Below, piece by piece: positions 1-5,973 of a stretch of 9,095 bases of DNA. Source of the stretch: JAVBQU01 sp031548675. Its GTDB lineage: Bacteria; Bacteroidota; Bacteroidia; Bacteroidales; P3. How positions within the stretch are numbered: position 1 is the stretch's first letter; each line of letters opens with the position of its first letter. Both the position numbers and the translations under genes were made by a program. Where the stretch lies: contig JAVBQU010000166.1 of the NCBI GenBank assembly GCA_031548675.1, positions 1-9,095 of the forward strand, read 5' to 3'. Below the pieces are notes generated by a model. The model was not told where the DNA came from. It did no database searches and worked only from the letters and a program-made list of their open reading frames with translations.

Positions 1-1
1 T

Positions 2-679
2 AGTGAAAGTAGTAGTATTATCCATACTTATACAGCATTATGGGGAAATCATTCCTATATTATTAAGGGTGTACGCTCAAGTAAAACAAAGCATAAGCTA
101 AGTTTATTAAGCCCTCTGTCTATTTTAGAAATCGTAGCCTATGAGAGTAAAACAGGTTCTTTGCATAATGTAAAAGATATTCGTTGCGATTATGTTTATA
201 CTTATCTCGCTTCACATATACATAAAACAACCATTGCCCTATTTCTATCAGAGATTTTATACAAAGCTTTAAAAGAGCAAATCCAAGACCCCATACTTTA
301 CGATTTTTTAGAAACAACTTGTAAATACTTAGATAATACGCAACACTCTGTCACAAATTTTCCTTTAACTTTTCTGATAGAATTAGCAAGATATTTAGGT
401 TTTGCTCCTCAAAATAATTATCTTGCAAATAATGCTATTTTCAACTTACACGAAGGTTATTTTCAATCACACTATCCAGACCATCCTAACTATATAGATA
501 ATCCTTTCAGTGATTATTTTTCTCAATTACTCAATGCCGATATATTTGATAATCAATTAATATTAAACCGCTCTGTACGACAAGAACTGCTTGCAAAACT
601 CATTCGATATTATCAAATTCACATTCCTGCTTTTCATGAAGTTAAATCTCATCATATTTTGCAGGAAATATTGCAATAA
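2..679 (+). CDS. recO: DNA repair protein RecO, 3' part (5' end outside window)
   Basis: The frame is open from the left edge, and 225 codons are visible before TAA. RecO works in the RecFOR pathway: it binds single-stranded DNA and SSB and helps load RecA at gaps. The first visible residues (ESSSIIHTYT, then IIKGVRSSK) match the end of the N-terminal OB-fold of Bacteroidetes RecO. The rest is the helical C-terminal domain, with the family-typical stretches ALFLSEILYKAL, FLIELARYLGF, IFNLHEGYF and a tail resembling LIRYYQIHIPAFHEVKS. A full Bacteroidetes RecO is about 240 residues, so only a short N-terminal piece is missing. The four-cysteine zinc site of some RecO proteins is absent, as is common in this phylum. 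The family assignment rests on remembered sequence resemblance. A tRNA gene with its own promoter follows in the same orientation. Confidence 0.85.
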   Translation, partial: SESSSIIHTYTALWGNHSYIIKGVRSSKTKHKLSLLSPLSILEIVAYESKTGSLHNVKDIRCDYVYTYLASHIHKTTIALFLSEILYKALKEQIQDPILYDFLETTCKYLDNTQHSVTNFPLTFLIELARYLGFAPQNNYLANNAIFNLHEGYFQSHYPDHPNYIDNPFSDYFSQLLNADIFDNQLILNRSVRQELLAKLIRYYQIHIPAFHEVKSHHILQEILQ

Positions 680-714
680 TTTTTAATACATGTACTGCTA
701 CAAATAAAAATTCT

Positions 715-745
715 TTTGCAGAAATACATATTTTATGTACCTTTG
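715..745 (+). promoter_or_regulatory. Bacteroidetes-type promoter of tRNA-Leu
   Basis: The -33 element TTTG (715-718) lies exactly 19 bases before the -7 element TACCTTTG (738-745), which fits the Bacteroidetes consensus TTTG-N19-21-TAnnTTTG. The mature tRNA starts 12 bases after the -7 box, so the 5' leader would be only a few bases long. This is the best promoter match in the window and supports the phylum assignment. Confidence 0.8.
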
Positions 746-756
746 CAACTCATTTC

Positions 757-838
757 GCGGATGTGGCGTAATTGGTAGCCGCGCCAGACTTAGGATCTGG
801 TGTCGTGAGACGTGGGGGTTCGAGTCCCTTCATCCGCA
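757..838 (+). tRNA. tRNA-Leu (anticodon UAG, reads CUA/CUN)
   Basis: The acceptor stem pairs GCGGATG (757-763) with CATCCGC (831-837), followed by discriminator base A838. The anticodon stem pairs CCAGA (784-788) with TCTGG (796-800) around the 7-base loop CTTAGGA, which puts anticodon TAG at 791-793. The long variable arm (about 801-813) is class II, as expected for leucine. The T-loop TTCGAGT (819-825) sits between GGGGG and CCCTT, with two G-U pairs. CCA is not encoded; the bases after the discriminator are CAAC. A tyrosine recombinase gene begins 250 bases downstream, so the 3' half of this gene is the probable attachment site of an integrative element. Confidence 0.95.
814..838 (+). other. 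Probable att core (3' end of tRNA-Leu)
   Basis: Tyrosine recombinases of mobile islands often recombine within the T-arm and acceptor strand of a tRNA gene and rebuild the intact tRNA at one end. The integrase gene directly downstream makes this segment the best candidate for the element's left attachment core. The matching second copy expected at the far end was not found in this window, so the assignment is inferred from context only. Confidence 0.4.
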
Positions 839-861
839 CAACAAGTAAATCAAAAAGTAAC

Positions 862-900
862 AAAAACTCGCAAAATCAAGGTTTTGCGAGTTTTTTGTTT
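862..900 (+). terminator. Rho-independent terminator after tRNA-Leu
   Basis: A perfect 10-bp stem, ACTCGCAAAA (866-875) with TTTTGCGAGT (882-891), encloses a 6-base loop. It extends by A-T pairs on the outside and is followed by a T-rich run. It begins about 24 bases after the tRNA and would end the tRNA transcript before the integrase region. Confidence 0.85.
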
Positions 901-950
901 TTTGGAAATACGCAAAAAATTCAATAAAAACCAAATTGTAAGTATCCGAT

Positions 951-988
951 TCGGGTGCAGTGAAAAGACAAGAAATTAATGCACCCGA
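951..988. repeat. 9-bp inverted repeat between tRNA and integrase
   Basis: TCGGGTGCA (951-959) and TGCACCCGA (980-988) are perfect inverted copies separated by 20 bases. A further partial TGCAC half-site follows at 992-996. There is no T-run, so a terminator is unlikely. The position between the presumed att core and the integrase gene fits an arm-type binding site for integrase or an accessory factor, but this is inference. Confidence 0.5.
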
Positions 989-1009
989 AAATGCACAAAA
1001 AGTGTTCAC

Positions 1010-1042
1010 AATCAAGTAGTTCAATAATTGAACATCTTGATT
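1010..1042. promoter_or_regulatory. Long imperfect palindrome overlapping the integrase promoter
   Basis: The centre GTTCAATAATTGAAC (1019-1033) is a 7-bp inverted repeat around one base. After two mismatched positions it is flanked by the outer arms AATCAAG (1010-1016) and CTTGATT (1036-1042). The outer right arm contains the TTG that serves as the likely -33 element of the integrase promoter. That placement suggests an operator, although a structured terminator or recombinase site is also possible. Confidence 0.45.
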
Positions 1043-1067
1043 TTTAATCGTGGAAAAAGTAATTTTG
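1037..1067 (+). promoter_or_regulatory. Predicted integrase promoter
   Basis: TTG (1037-1039), 20 bases, then TAATTTTG (1060-1067), matching the Bacteroidetes TTG / TAnnTTTG arrangement. The integrase ATG follows 21 bases after the -7 box. The upstream element lies inside the palindrome at 1010-1042. Confidence 0.6.
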
Positions 1068-1088
1068 TCACATTAAAAGATTAGCACC

Positions 1089-2339
1089 ATGAACACCAAA
1101 CTTTCCATTCTGTTTTATGCCAAACGAGCAAGAACAACCAGTGACGGACGAATTCCAATCCACCTACGGGTTACGGTTGACGGCGAACGCATCGAATTTT
1201 CAACCAAACGCTACACACTTCCCGACAAATGGTCGGTTGAGGGCAGTTGTATGAAAGGCCCTACAAGCGAAGCCAAAGCGACCAACAGCTATTTAGACGC
1301 TCTTAAAGCCAAAGTTTATGAGCATCAGCAAGCCCTTATCCGAGAAAATAAGTTGGTAAATGCCGAAAACATGCGTAATAAAATGTTGGGACTCGAAAAG
1401 CGTAGCCACATGCTTATCCCAATTTTTCAAAAACATAACGATGAGATGGCTGCACTTATCGGCAAAGACTATTCTGCATCGACACACGAACGCTTTGTAA
1501 CTACCATCAAACATACCATCAATTTTCTGCAATGGAAATATCAGGTTTCCGATATCGATATTCGGGATGTCAACCATGAATTTATTACTTCCTTTGAATT
1601 TTATTTGAAATCGGAATGCAACTGCAATCAAAATACCTCGGTTAAGTATATCAAGAATTTTGGAAAGATTATCCGTATTTGTTTGGCTAATGGCTGGCTG
1701 GAACGCAATCCGTTCATCAATTACAAAGGCAGGGTAAAAGAAGTCGATCGCGTATTTTTATCACAGGAAGAAATAGATACACTATTCAAAAAAGAATTTG
1801 CTACCGAACGGCTCAACCAAGTAAAAGATATTTTTTTATTTTCCTGCTACACCGGCTTGGCTTACGCCGATGTTCAGAAACTTACCCGCAACCATATCGG
1901 CATGGGTGTAGATGGCGAGCGTTGGATTTTTATTAACCGTACCAAAACCGATATTCGCTCGAATATTCCGATACTACCCATTGCAATGGAAATCATTGGA
2001 AAATACAGTAATCATCCGCAAGTACTCAATCAAGGCAAACTTTTACCTGTATTGAGTAATCAAAAAATGAATGCTTATTTGAAGGAAATTGCCGACTTGT
2101 GCGGAATTAATAAGGAATTGACCTATCACATAGCCCGTCATACATTTTCGACCACCATCACGCTTGCCAATGGCGTACCTATTGAAAGTGTTTCCAAAAT
2201 GCTCGGACATCGAAATTTGCGAACGACCCAACATTATGCCAAAATCCTTGACCAAAAAGTGGGTGATGATATGCGGTTGTTGAAAGAAAAGCTCGCGAAT
2301 GTTGGTCTGCCCGTTTTGAAAAGAGGAACAGGCTCTTGA
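1089..2339 (+). CDS. Tyrosine recombinase / integrase, Bacteroidetes arm-domain type
   Basis: This 416-residue site-specific recombinase probably integrates and excises the element anchored at the neighbouring tRNA-Leu. The N-terminus (about 1-90) is the arm DNA-binding domain of Bacteroidetes integrases, starting with KLSILFYAKRARTTSDGRIP. A SAM-like core-binding domain covers about 110-205 (FLQWKY, FEFYLKSE, YIKNFGKIIR). The catalytic domain runs from about 220 to 395. The visible active-site residues are K286 (RTKTD), H347 and R350 (YHIARHTF), H374 (MLGHRNLRTT) and the nucleophile Y383 (QHYAKI). Box I reads TGLAYAD (255-261), with alanine at 258 where XerC/D-type enzymes have the first catalytic arginine. 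Relatives such as IntDOT also lack this arginine, so the enzyme need not be dead. Full length appears intact, and the ATG sits just after a good promoter. Confidence 0.93.
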   Translation: MNTKLSILFYAKRARTTSDGRIPIHLRVTVDGERIEFSTKRYTLPDKWSVEGSCMKGPTSEAKATNSYLDALKAKVYEHQQALIRENKLVNAENMRNKMLGLEKRSHMLIPIFQKHNDEMAALIGKDYSASTHERFVTTIKHTINFLQWKYQVSDIDIRDVNHEFITSFEFYLKSECNCNQNTSVKYIKNFGKIIRICLANGWLERNPFINYKGRVKEVDRVFLSQEEIDTLFKKEFATERLNQVKDIFLFSCYTGLAYADVQKLTRNHIGMGVDGERWIFINRTKTDIRSNIPILPIAMEIIGKYSNHPQVLNQGKLLPVLSNQKMNAYLKEIADLCGINKELTYHIARHTFSTTITLANGVPIESVSKMLGHRNLRTTQHYAKILDQKVGDDMRLLKEKLANVGLPVLKRGTGS

Positions 2340-2368
2340 AAATATTCTAAAAATAAATTGTAAATTTG
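2336..2368 (+). promoter_or_regulatory. Predicted promoter of the DUF1016 nuclease gene
   Basis: TAAATTTG (2361-2368) matches the Bacteroidetes -7 box. A TTG at 2336-2338 lies 22 bases upstream, one base longer than the usual spacing, and overlaps the integrase stop codon. The nuclease ATG is 21 bases downstream of the -7 box, so the gene can be transcribed independently of the integrase. Confidence 0.5.
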
Positions 2369-2389
2369 TTTTATTAACACTATAAAGCT

Positions 2390-3595
2390 ATGTCATTGAG
2401 AAAAAACCACAACTTCGACAGTCTGATCCGAAATATCAGCAATACTCATCAATTTTTGCAAGAGAGTGCCATACAATCTGTAAATCAACACCTGACGCTT
2501 CGGAATTGGGTGTTCGGATTTTATATTGTAGAATATGAGCAGAATGGGAACGACCGGGCAAAATACGGAGAAAAGCTTATTGACGAAATATCTAAAGTAT
2601 TAAAGAACAGCAATATAAAAGGAATCTCGACAATGAACTTAAGGAACTGTAGAACTTTTTATAAAACCTATCCTCAAATTCAACAGTCAGTGACTGTTGA
2701 ATTACAAAAAACAGATATTTTAGAGCATAATCATTTATTTAATAGAGAGTTAATGATTCAACAGTCGACAACTGTTGAATCACAAAATAGTGATGAAGGA
2801 AATACTCATTCAACCATAACCAATGCTTTAGAGATTTTAGGGGCAACGACACCCAAATTTAATGACGATAACGGACTATCTGCCGAATTACTATTATCAA
2901 AACTTTCTTTTACTCATTTTGTAGAACTTATTAGAATCGAAGACCCGCTGCAACGACTTTTCTATGAAGTGGAAACCATCAAAAACAATTGGTCGGTAAG
3001 GGAATTGAAACGGGCTATGGATACAGCTTTGGCGGCAAGAACTGTTTTATCAACCAATAAAGAAGCCATTATTGCCAGAATCAAAAACCTGAAACCTGCC
3101 CATAATGCCGAAATCATCCGGAATCCATATGTCTTGGAGTTTCTCAATTTAGAAGAAAAACCGGAATACAGAGAATCCGATCTGGAACAATCCATCCTTA
3201 CCCATTTGCAAAAATTTTTGGTTGAATTGGGCAGCGGTTTTTGTTTTGAAGCACGACAAAAACGTATTACATTCAACAACAAGCACTACCGCATCGATTT
3301 GGTATTTTATCACCGGGTGTTGAAATGCCATGTGTTGCTCGACCTGAAATTGGGCGAATACGACCACGCCGATGCGGGACAGATGACGCTTTACCTGAAT
3401 TATTTTAAAGATAATGAGATGACCGAAGGCGACAATTCGCCCATCGGGTTAATTCTTTGTGCCGACAAAGACGATACTTTGGTTAAATATACTACTGCGG
3501 GAATGGATGATAAGCTGTTCGTATCAAAATATCTTCTCAAACTGCCCGATAGCAAATTGTTGGAAAATTTTATTCGAAAAGAATTGAATAAATAA
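2390..3595 (+). CDS. DUF1016/YhcG-family PD-(D/E)XK nuclease-domain protein
   Basis: This 401-residue protein has two parts. The N-terminal DUF1016 helical domain (about 10-95) carries RNWVFGFYIVEYEQNG and the run to FYKTYPQ. It resumes at about 170-250 with LSFTHFVELIRIEDPLQR and NWSVRELKRAMDTAL. The C-terminal PD-(D/E)XK nuclease fold (about 260-390) shows D303 (RIDLVFYH), the D318-x-K320 pair (LLDLKLGEY) and Q331 in GQMTLYLNYF. The family, whose E. coli member is YhcG, is widespread in genomic islands and defence loci; its exact substrate is not established here. A linker of about 75 residues (96-170) separates the two N-terminal blocks and contains two palindromic DNA repeats that encode IQQS-x-TVE. 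The ATG at 2390 is placed by its promoter. The stop abuts a remnant of a convergent gene with no gap, and the last 20 codons recur after hipA. Confidence 0.88.
   Translation: MSLRKNHNFDSLIRNISNTHQFLQESAIQSVNQHLTLRNWVFGFYIVEYEQNGNDRAKYGEKLIDEISKVLKNSNIKGISTMNLRNCRTFYKTYPQIQQSVTVELQKTDILEHNHLFNRELMIQQSTTVESQNSDEGNTHSTITNALEILGATTPKFNDDNGLSAELLLSKLSFTHFVELIRIEDPLQRLFYEVETIKNNWSVRELKRAMDTALAARTVLSTNKEAIIARIKNLKPAHNAEIIRNPYVLEFLNLEEKPEYRESDLEQSILTHLQKFLVELGSGFCFEARQKRITFNNKHYRIDLVFYHRVLKCHVLLDLKLGEYDHADAGQMTLYLNYFKDNEMTEGDNSPIGLILCADKDDTLVKYTTAGMDDKLFVSKYLLKLPDSKLLENFIRKELNK
2677..2703. repeat. Palindrome copy 1 inside the DUF1016 gene
   Basis: A perfect 13-bp inverted repeat around one central base. 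Its shared core is ATTCAACAGT (2678-2687), spacer CAGTG, ACTGTTGAAT (2693-2702). It encodes IQQSVTVEL starting at codon 97, in the interdomain linker. Confidence 0.95.
2754..2782. repeat. Palindrome copy 2 inside the DUF1016 gene
   Basis: The same 10-bp arms recur: ATTCAACAGT (2756-2765) and ACTGTTGAAT (2771-2780), again with a 5-base spacer (CGACA). Here the pairing extends outward to 12 bp. It starts exactly 78 bases (26 codons) after copy 1, in the same reading phase, and encodes IQQSTTVES. Confidence 0.95.
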
Positions 3596-3619
3596 TCACC
3601 CATTTGCATCCAGAATTTT
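3533..3619. repeat. 87-bp direct repeat, left copy (flanks hipBA)
   Basis: This matches 5158-5244 over the same 87-base length with five substitutions and no gaps. It covers the final 20 codons and stop of the nuclease gene, then 24 bases that on the - strand read as the last seven codons and stop (KILDANG, TGA) of the gene at 5221-5973. Identity ends abruptly on both sides. Confidence 0.95.
3596..3619 (-). pseudogene. Remnant 3' tail of the 250-residue gene
   Basis: On the - strand these 24 bases read KILDANG followed by TGA, against KILDANR and TGA at the end of the intact gene at 5221-5973. The stop codon directly abuts the nuclease stop on the other strand, as in the right repeat copy. 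Upstream of the lysine the similarity disappears, so only the tail is left on this side of the hipBA cassette. Confidence 0.7.
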
Positions 3620-3648
3620 ATTGGGCGGGAAACATACTGAATTATAGA

Positions 3649-3663
3649 AGGTAACAATTACCT
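3649..3663. promoter_or_regulatory. Small inverted repeat upstream of hipB
   Basis: AGGTAA (3649-3654) and TTACCT (3658-3663) are perfect inverted arms around CAA. The element lies in the 192-base gap before hipB and could be an operator half or a weak hairpin. It does not resemble the E. coli HipB operator TATCC-N8-GGATA. Functional assignment is speculative. Confidence 0.25.
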
Positions 3664-3731
3664 CTCAAAGAAGATAAAATAAACCGAACAGTTGAAAAGA
3701 GAAATAAAAATAACATGATAAGGAAATTATT

Positions 3732-3745
3732 GTTATCTTTGTAAC
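3732..3745 (+). promoter_or_regulatory. Predicted hipBA promoter with overlapping dyad
   Basis: TATCTTTG (3734-3741) matches the Bacteroidetes -7 box TAnnTTTG and lies 46 bases before the hipB ATG; no convincing -33 element was seen. A small dyad, GTTA (3732-3735) and TAAC (3742-3745), brackets the box. HipB-type antitoxins repress their own promoter, so an operator over the -7 box would fit, but the dyad is short. Confidence 0.45.
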
Positions 3746-3787
3746 TATGTGTAAAAGCACAATATTTATTGTTTTGATAATATAATT

Positions 3788-4105
3788 ATGGATATTGACG
3801 CAATTATAAATAATTTCCCGGAAACGATTCTTAGCGGAATTGCCGAGCGGGTTAAAGCAAGAAGGCTGGAAAAGAATCTCACGCAAAAAGCCTTTGCCAA
3901 GCGTGCCGGTGTTGGGTACGATGCCTATCGTAAATTTGAGAACACAGGAGAAATAACGCTACGAAACCTTGTTTTGTGTGCCATCGCCTTGGACGATACG
4001 GACGGCTTCGTGGGTTTATTTGATAAAAAATCCTATCAAAGCATTGATGACCTGCTGAAAACGCAGGAAACAAAAAAAAGGAAGCGAGGGTCGCGGAATG
4101 AATGA
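3788..4105 (+). CDS. hipB: HipB-like antitoxin, XRE-family helix-turn-helix
   Basis: This 105-residue DNA-binding protein has an XRE-type helix-turn-helix at about 18-68: VKARRLEKNLTQKAFAKRAG, with recognition helix AGVGYDAYRKFENTGE, followed by TLRNLVLCAIALD. The C-terminal tail from about 90 is short, lysine- and arginine-rich and probably flexible. In HipBA systems HipB dimers repress the operon and hold the HipA kinase inactive. The gene overlaps hipA by 8 bases (the hipA ATG is at 4098 and the hipB TGA at 4103-4105), a strong sign of translational coupling. Identification rests on this pairing plus the HTH pattern; alone it would only be called an XRE regulator. Confidence 0.88.
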   Translation: MDIDAIINNFPETILSGIAERVKARRLEKNLTQKAFAKRAGVGYDAYRKFENTGEITLRNLVLCAIALDDTDGFVGLFDKKSYQSIDDLLKTQETKKRKRGSRNE

Positions 4106-5177
4106 GACTAAGGTAATAGAAGTGCTGATGAATGGAATCAAAGTCGGTCGTATCGCCCTGACGCCCGATTCGTTATGTGCGTTTGAATACGATGCTGCCT
4201 ATGTAAACTCAGGAGCATCCATTTCTCCGTTCAATCTTCCGCTCAAACCCGAAGTGTTCGTGGCAAAACGCACTCCATTTAACGGAGGGTTTGGCGTTTT
4301 TGACGACAGCCTGCCCGATGGTTGGGGAAACCTTATCCTCGATAGGTTTCTCAAAAGCAAGGGAATTGACTCTGCAAAACTGACGATTCTCCAAAGACTG
4401 GCACTGGTAGGCAGTACCGGACGAGGCGCTTTGGAGTATCGTCCGGATTACAGCGAATCTATTGCAGATGAAATGGTTGATTTTGATAATCTGGCTGCCG
4501 AAGCCGAAAAAATACTTACCACCGATTATGAAAGCGGCTCTCTTGATACATTTTACAAATACGGTGGTTCGCCCGGCGGAGCAAGACCCAAAATATTTGT
4601 AACAGTCGATGGCAAAGAATGGCTTGTCAAATTCAAGGCAACAATTGATCCTGCCAACATCGGACGTATTGAATATGAATATTCCCTGCTTGCCCGCAAA
4701 TGTGGGATCCTAATGCCGGAAACAAGACTTTTCGAGGGTAAATATTTTGGGGTGGAGCGGTTTGACCGGACGCCGCAGGGGAAAATCCATACGATAAGTG
4801 CAGCCGGTCTGCTGAATGCCGATTACCGTGTGCCGAGCCTCGATTATCTTGAATTACTTAAACTGTGCCATATCCTTACCCAGAATATGGAGGAAGTGTA
4901 TGCTCTTTTCCGCTTGATGGCATTCAATGTCGCGATAAAGAACCGAGACGACCATGCAAAGAACTTTTCTTTTCAACTGGTCAATGGCGAGTGGAAACTC
5001 TCTCCGGCTTACGATTTGTTGCCGGGTAGCGGTTTTAACGGTTTTCATACCACTACGGTAAATAACAGCGGTGAGCCTACGATTGAGGATATGATGACCG
5101 TTGCCGAAAAAGCCGGACTAAACAAACATCGGGCGTCTGAGATTATCCGGGAAATAGCTTCTCAAACTACCCGATAG
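4098..5177 (+). CDS. hipA: HipA-like serine/threonine kinase toxin, C-terminus shortened
   Basis: This 359-residue protein is a HipA-family toxin kinase. In E. coli, HipA phosphorylates glutamyl-tRNA synthetase and induces dormancy; the target here is unknown. The N-terminal couple_hipA domain covers about 5-115 (LMNGIKVGRIAL, PFNLPLKPEVF, FDDSLPDGWGNLILDRFL). The kinase domain covers about 150-350. It has the P-loop with the probable regulatory serine S158 (GGSPGGARPK), the ATP lysine K178 (WLVKFK), the catalytic-loop aspartate D284 (NRDDHAKNFSF) and the metal-binding D306 (YDLLPG). These residues suggest an active kinase. The protein is short against E. coli HipA (440). It ends at GLNKHRASEIIREIASQTTR, where relatives usually continue with one more helix. 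The last five to six codons and the TAG stop lie inside the right 87-bp repeat, so the native 3' end was apparently replaced at a recombination junction. Confidence 0.9.
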   Translation: MNETKVIEVLMNGIKVGRIALTPDSLCAFEYDAAYVNSGASISPFNLPLKPEVFVAKRTPFNGGFGVFDDSLPDGWGNLILDRFLKSKGIDSAKLTILQRLALVGSTGRGALEYRPDYSESIADEMVDFDNLAAEAEKILTTDYESGSLDTFYKYGGSPGGARPKIFVTVDGKEWLVKFKATIDPANIGRIEYEYSLLARKCGILMPETRLFEGKYFGVERFDRTPQGKIHTISAAGLLNADYRVPSLDYLELLKLCHILTQNMEEVYALFRLMAFNVAIKNRDDHAKNFSFQLVNGEWKLSPAYDLLPGSGFNGFHTTTVNNSGEPTIEDMMTVAEKAGLNKHRASEIIREIASQTTR

Positions 5178-5220
5178 CAAATTGTTGGAAAATTTTATTC
5201 AGAAAGAATTGAATAAATAA
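5158..5220 (+). pseudogene. Remnant 3' tail of a second DUF1016 nuclease gene
   Basis: In the frame used by the nuclease gene, this segment still reads LLKLPDSKLLENFI, then QKELNK and TAA: 20 codons with one amino-acid change (Gln for Arg) and one silent change from the intact gene's end. It is out of frame with hipA, which reads through its first bases to the TAG at 5175. It has no upstream nuclease sequence and is not expressed as a protein. Confidence 0.8.
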
Positions 5221-5244
5221 TCACCTGTTTGCATCCAGAATTTT
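5158..5244. repeat. 87-bp direct repeat, right copy (flanks hipBA)
   Basis: Partner of 3533-3619, with five substitutions in 87 bases and no gaps. It begins inside hipA codon 354 and ends inside the C-terminal codons of the - strand gene at 5221-5973. The repeat-to-repeat distance is 1625 bases, and the unit carries the whole hipBA cassette. Confidence 0.95.
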
Positions 5245-5973
5245 CAAGCAAAATTTCATGCCTTTCAATTCGCCTCTTAATTCCAGCCTTTTATTGGGTT
5301 CTTCGTCAAAATTTATCAACCTGTTTTCAAGTTCATCTATCCTATATAAAATTTGTTGCCGGATGCCATCAAAAGCTAAATCCGCATTAAGGATTAATCC
5401 TGAAATCGGCTTATCTTCTTTTACTAATAAGGCAATTTGCTTGAAATATTCGTCTTTTAAATTCTGAAGGCTTTTTCTGTTATGCAAGAATTCTAAGGTT
5501 AATTGAAAAATTTGCTTTACGACTTCTTCCGCTAAAAGTTCATATTTTCTTCTTGCATAATGCCTTCCGCTTGTTCCGGGAGATAGTGAAATTCTACAAG
5601 TAAAACGATTGGGTGTTTTATCAATAAAAATTGAAAGCTGCTCTTTATCCGTATAGCATTCAATTTTAAATGTATGAGAAGAGGCTTCCAAATAATATTC
5701 GGGTTTATCCGGAAAATTATTGCTGAAGTGCCGGATCGTATCGTTATAGTACGAATCAAATAATTCGGGAATAATTTTTTTTACTTTAACATATTGATTC
5801 TGTTCCGGTAAATCTTGAGGTATACCATCCCCAATATCCACCTCTATTGAAGGAGCTCTTTCCCAATTTTCATCAACGGTAATAGCAACTTTCTTACTTA
5901 AAAATTCAATAGTATTCACATGACGAGAATAAGGGCTATTTGAACTAAAATAATAATATATTTCTTTTGCCAT
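5221..5973 (-). CDS. Hypothetical protein, 250 residues, convergent with the nuclease/hipA tail
   Basis: I do not recognise this protein. It starts MAKEIYYYFSSNSPYSRHVN, has no signal peptide or membrane segment, and should be cytoplasmic. The first 130 residues look like a mixed beta-rich region (KKVAITVDENW, TFKIECYTDKEQLSIFIDK, FTCRISLSPG). From about 140 it is mostly predicted helix with charged, coiled-coil-like stretches (YELLAEEVVKQIFQLTLEFL, YRIDELENRLINFD). The TGA stop (5223-5221) directly abuts the TAA of the nuclease-tail remnant. A tail fragment of the same gene sits in the left repeat, next to the intact nuclease gene. This suggests it was ancestrally the convergent neighbour of the nuclease gene and travelled with it. 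The ATG at 5973 is the first start of a long open frame; no promoter close to it is convincing. Confidence 0.7.
   Translation of the reverse strand: MAKEIYYYFSSNSPYSRHVNTIEFLSKKVAITVDENWERAPSIEVDIGDGIPQDLPEQNQYVKVKKIIPELFDSYYNDTIRHFSNNFPDKPEYYLEASSHTFKIECYTDKEQLSIFIDKTPNRFTCRISLSPGTSGRHYARRKYELLAEEVVKQIFQLTLEFLHNRKSLQNLKDEYFKQIALLVKEDKPISGLILNADLAFDGIRQQILYRIDELENRLINFDEEPNKRLELRGELKGMKFCLKILDANR

Noticed and set aside
830..1024. Minus-strand open frame of 64 codons over the tRNA end, terminator and integrase leader
   Set aside because: It begins with TTG, overlaps the tRNA acceptor and the terminator hairpin, and its sequence shows no family resemblance. It is a chance frame.
3400..3657. 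Minus-strand 85-codon frame opposite the nuclease 3' end
   Set aside because: It is the antisense shadow of a well-supported nuclease gene with conserved motifs, and its frame differs from the remnant tail of the 250-residue gene.
3533..5244. The 87-bp repeats as insertion-sequence ends or a CRISPR array
   Set aside because: They are direct, not inverted, occur only twice, consist of coding tails, and no transposase or cas gene lies between them.
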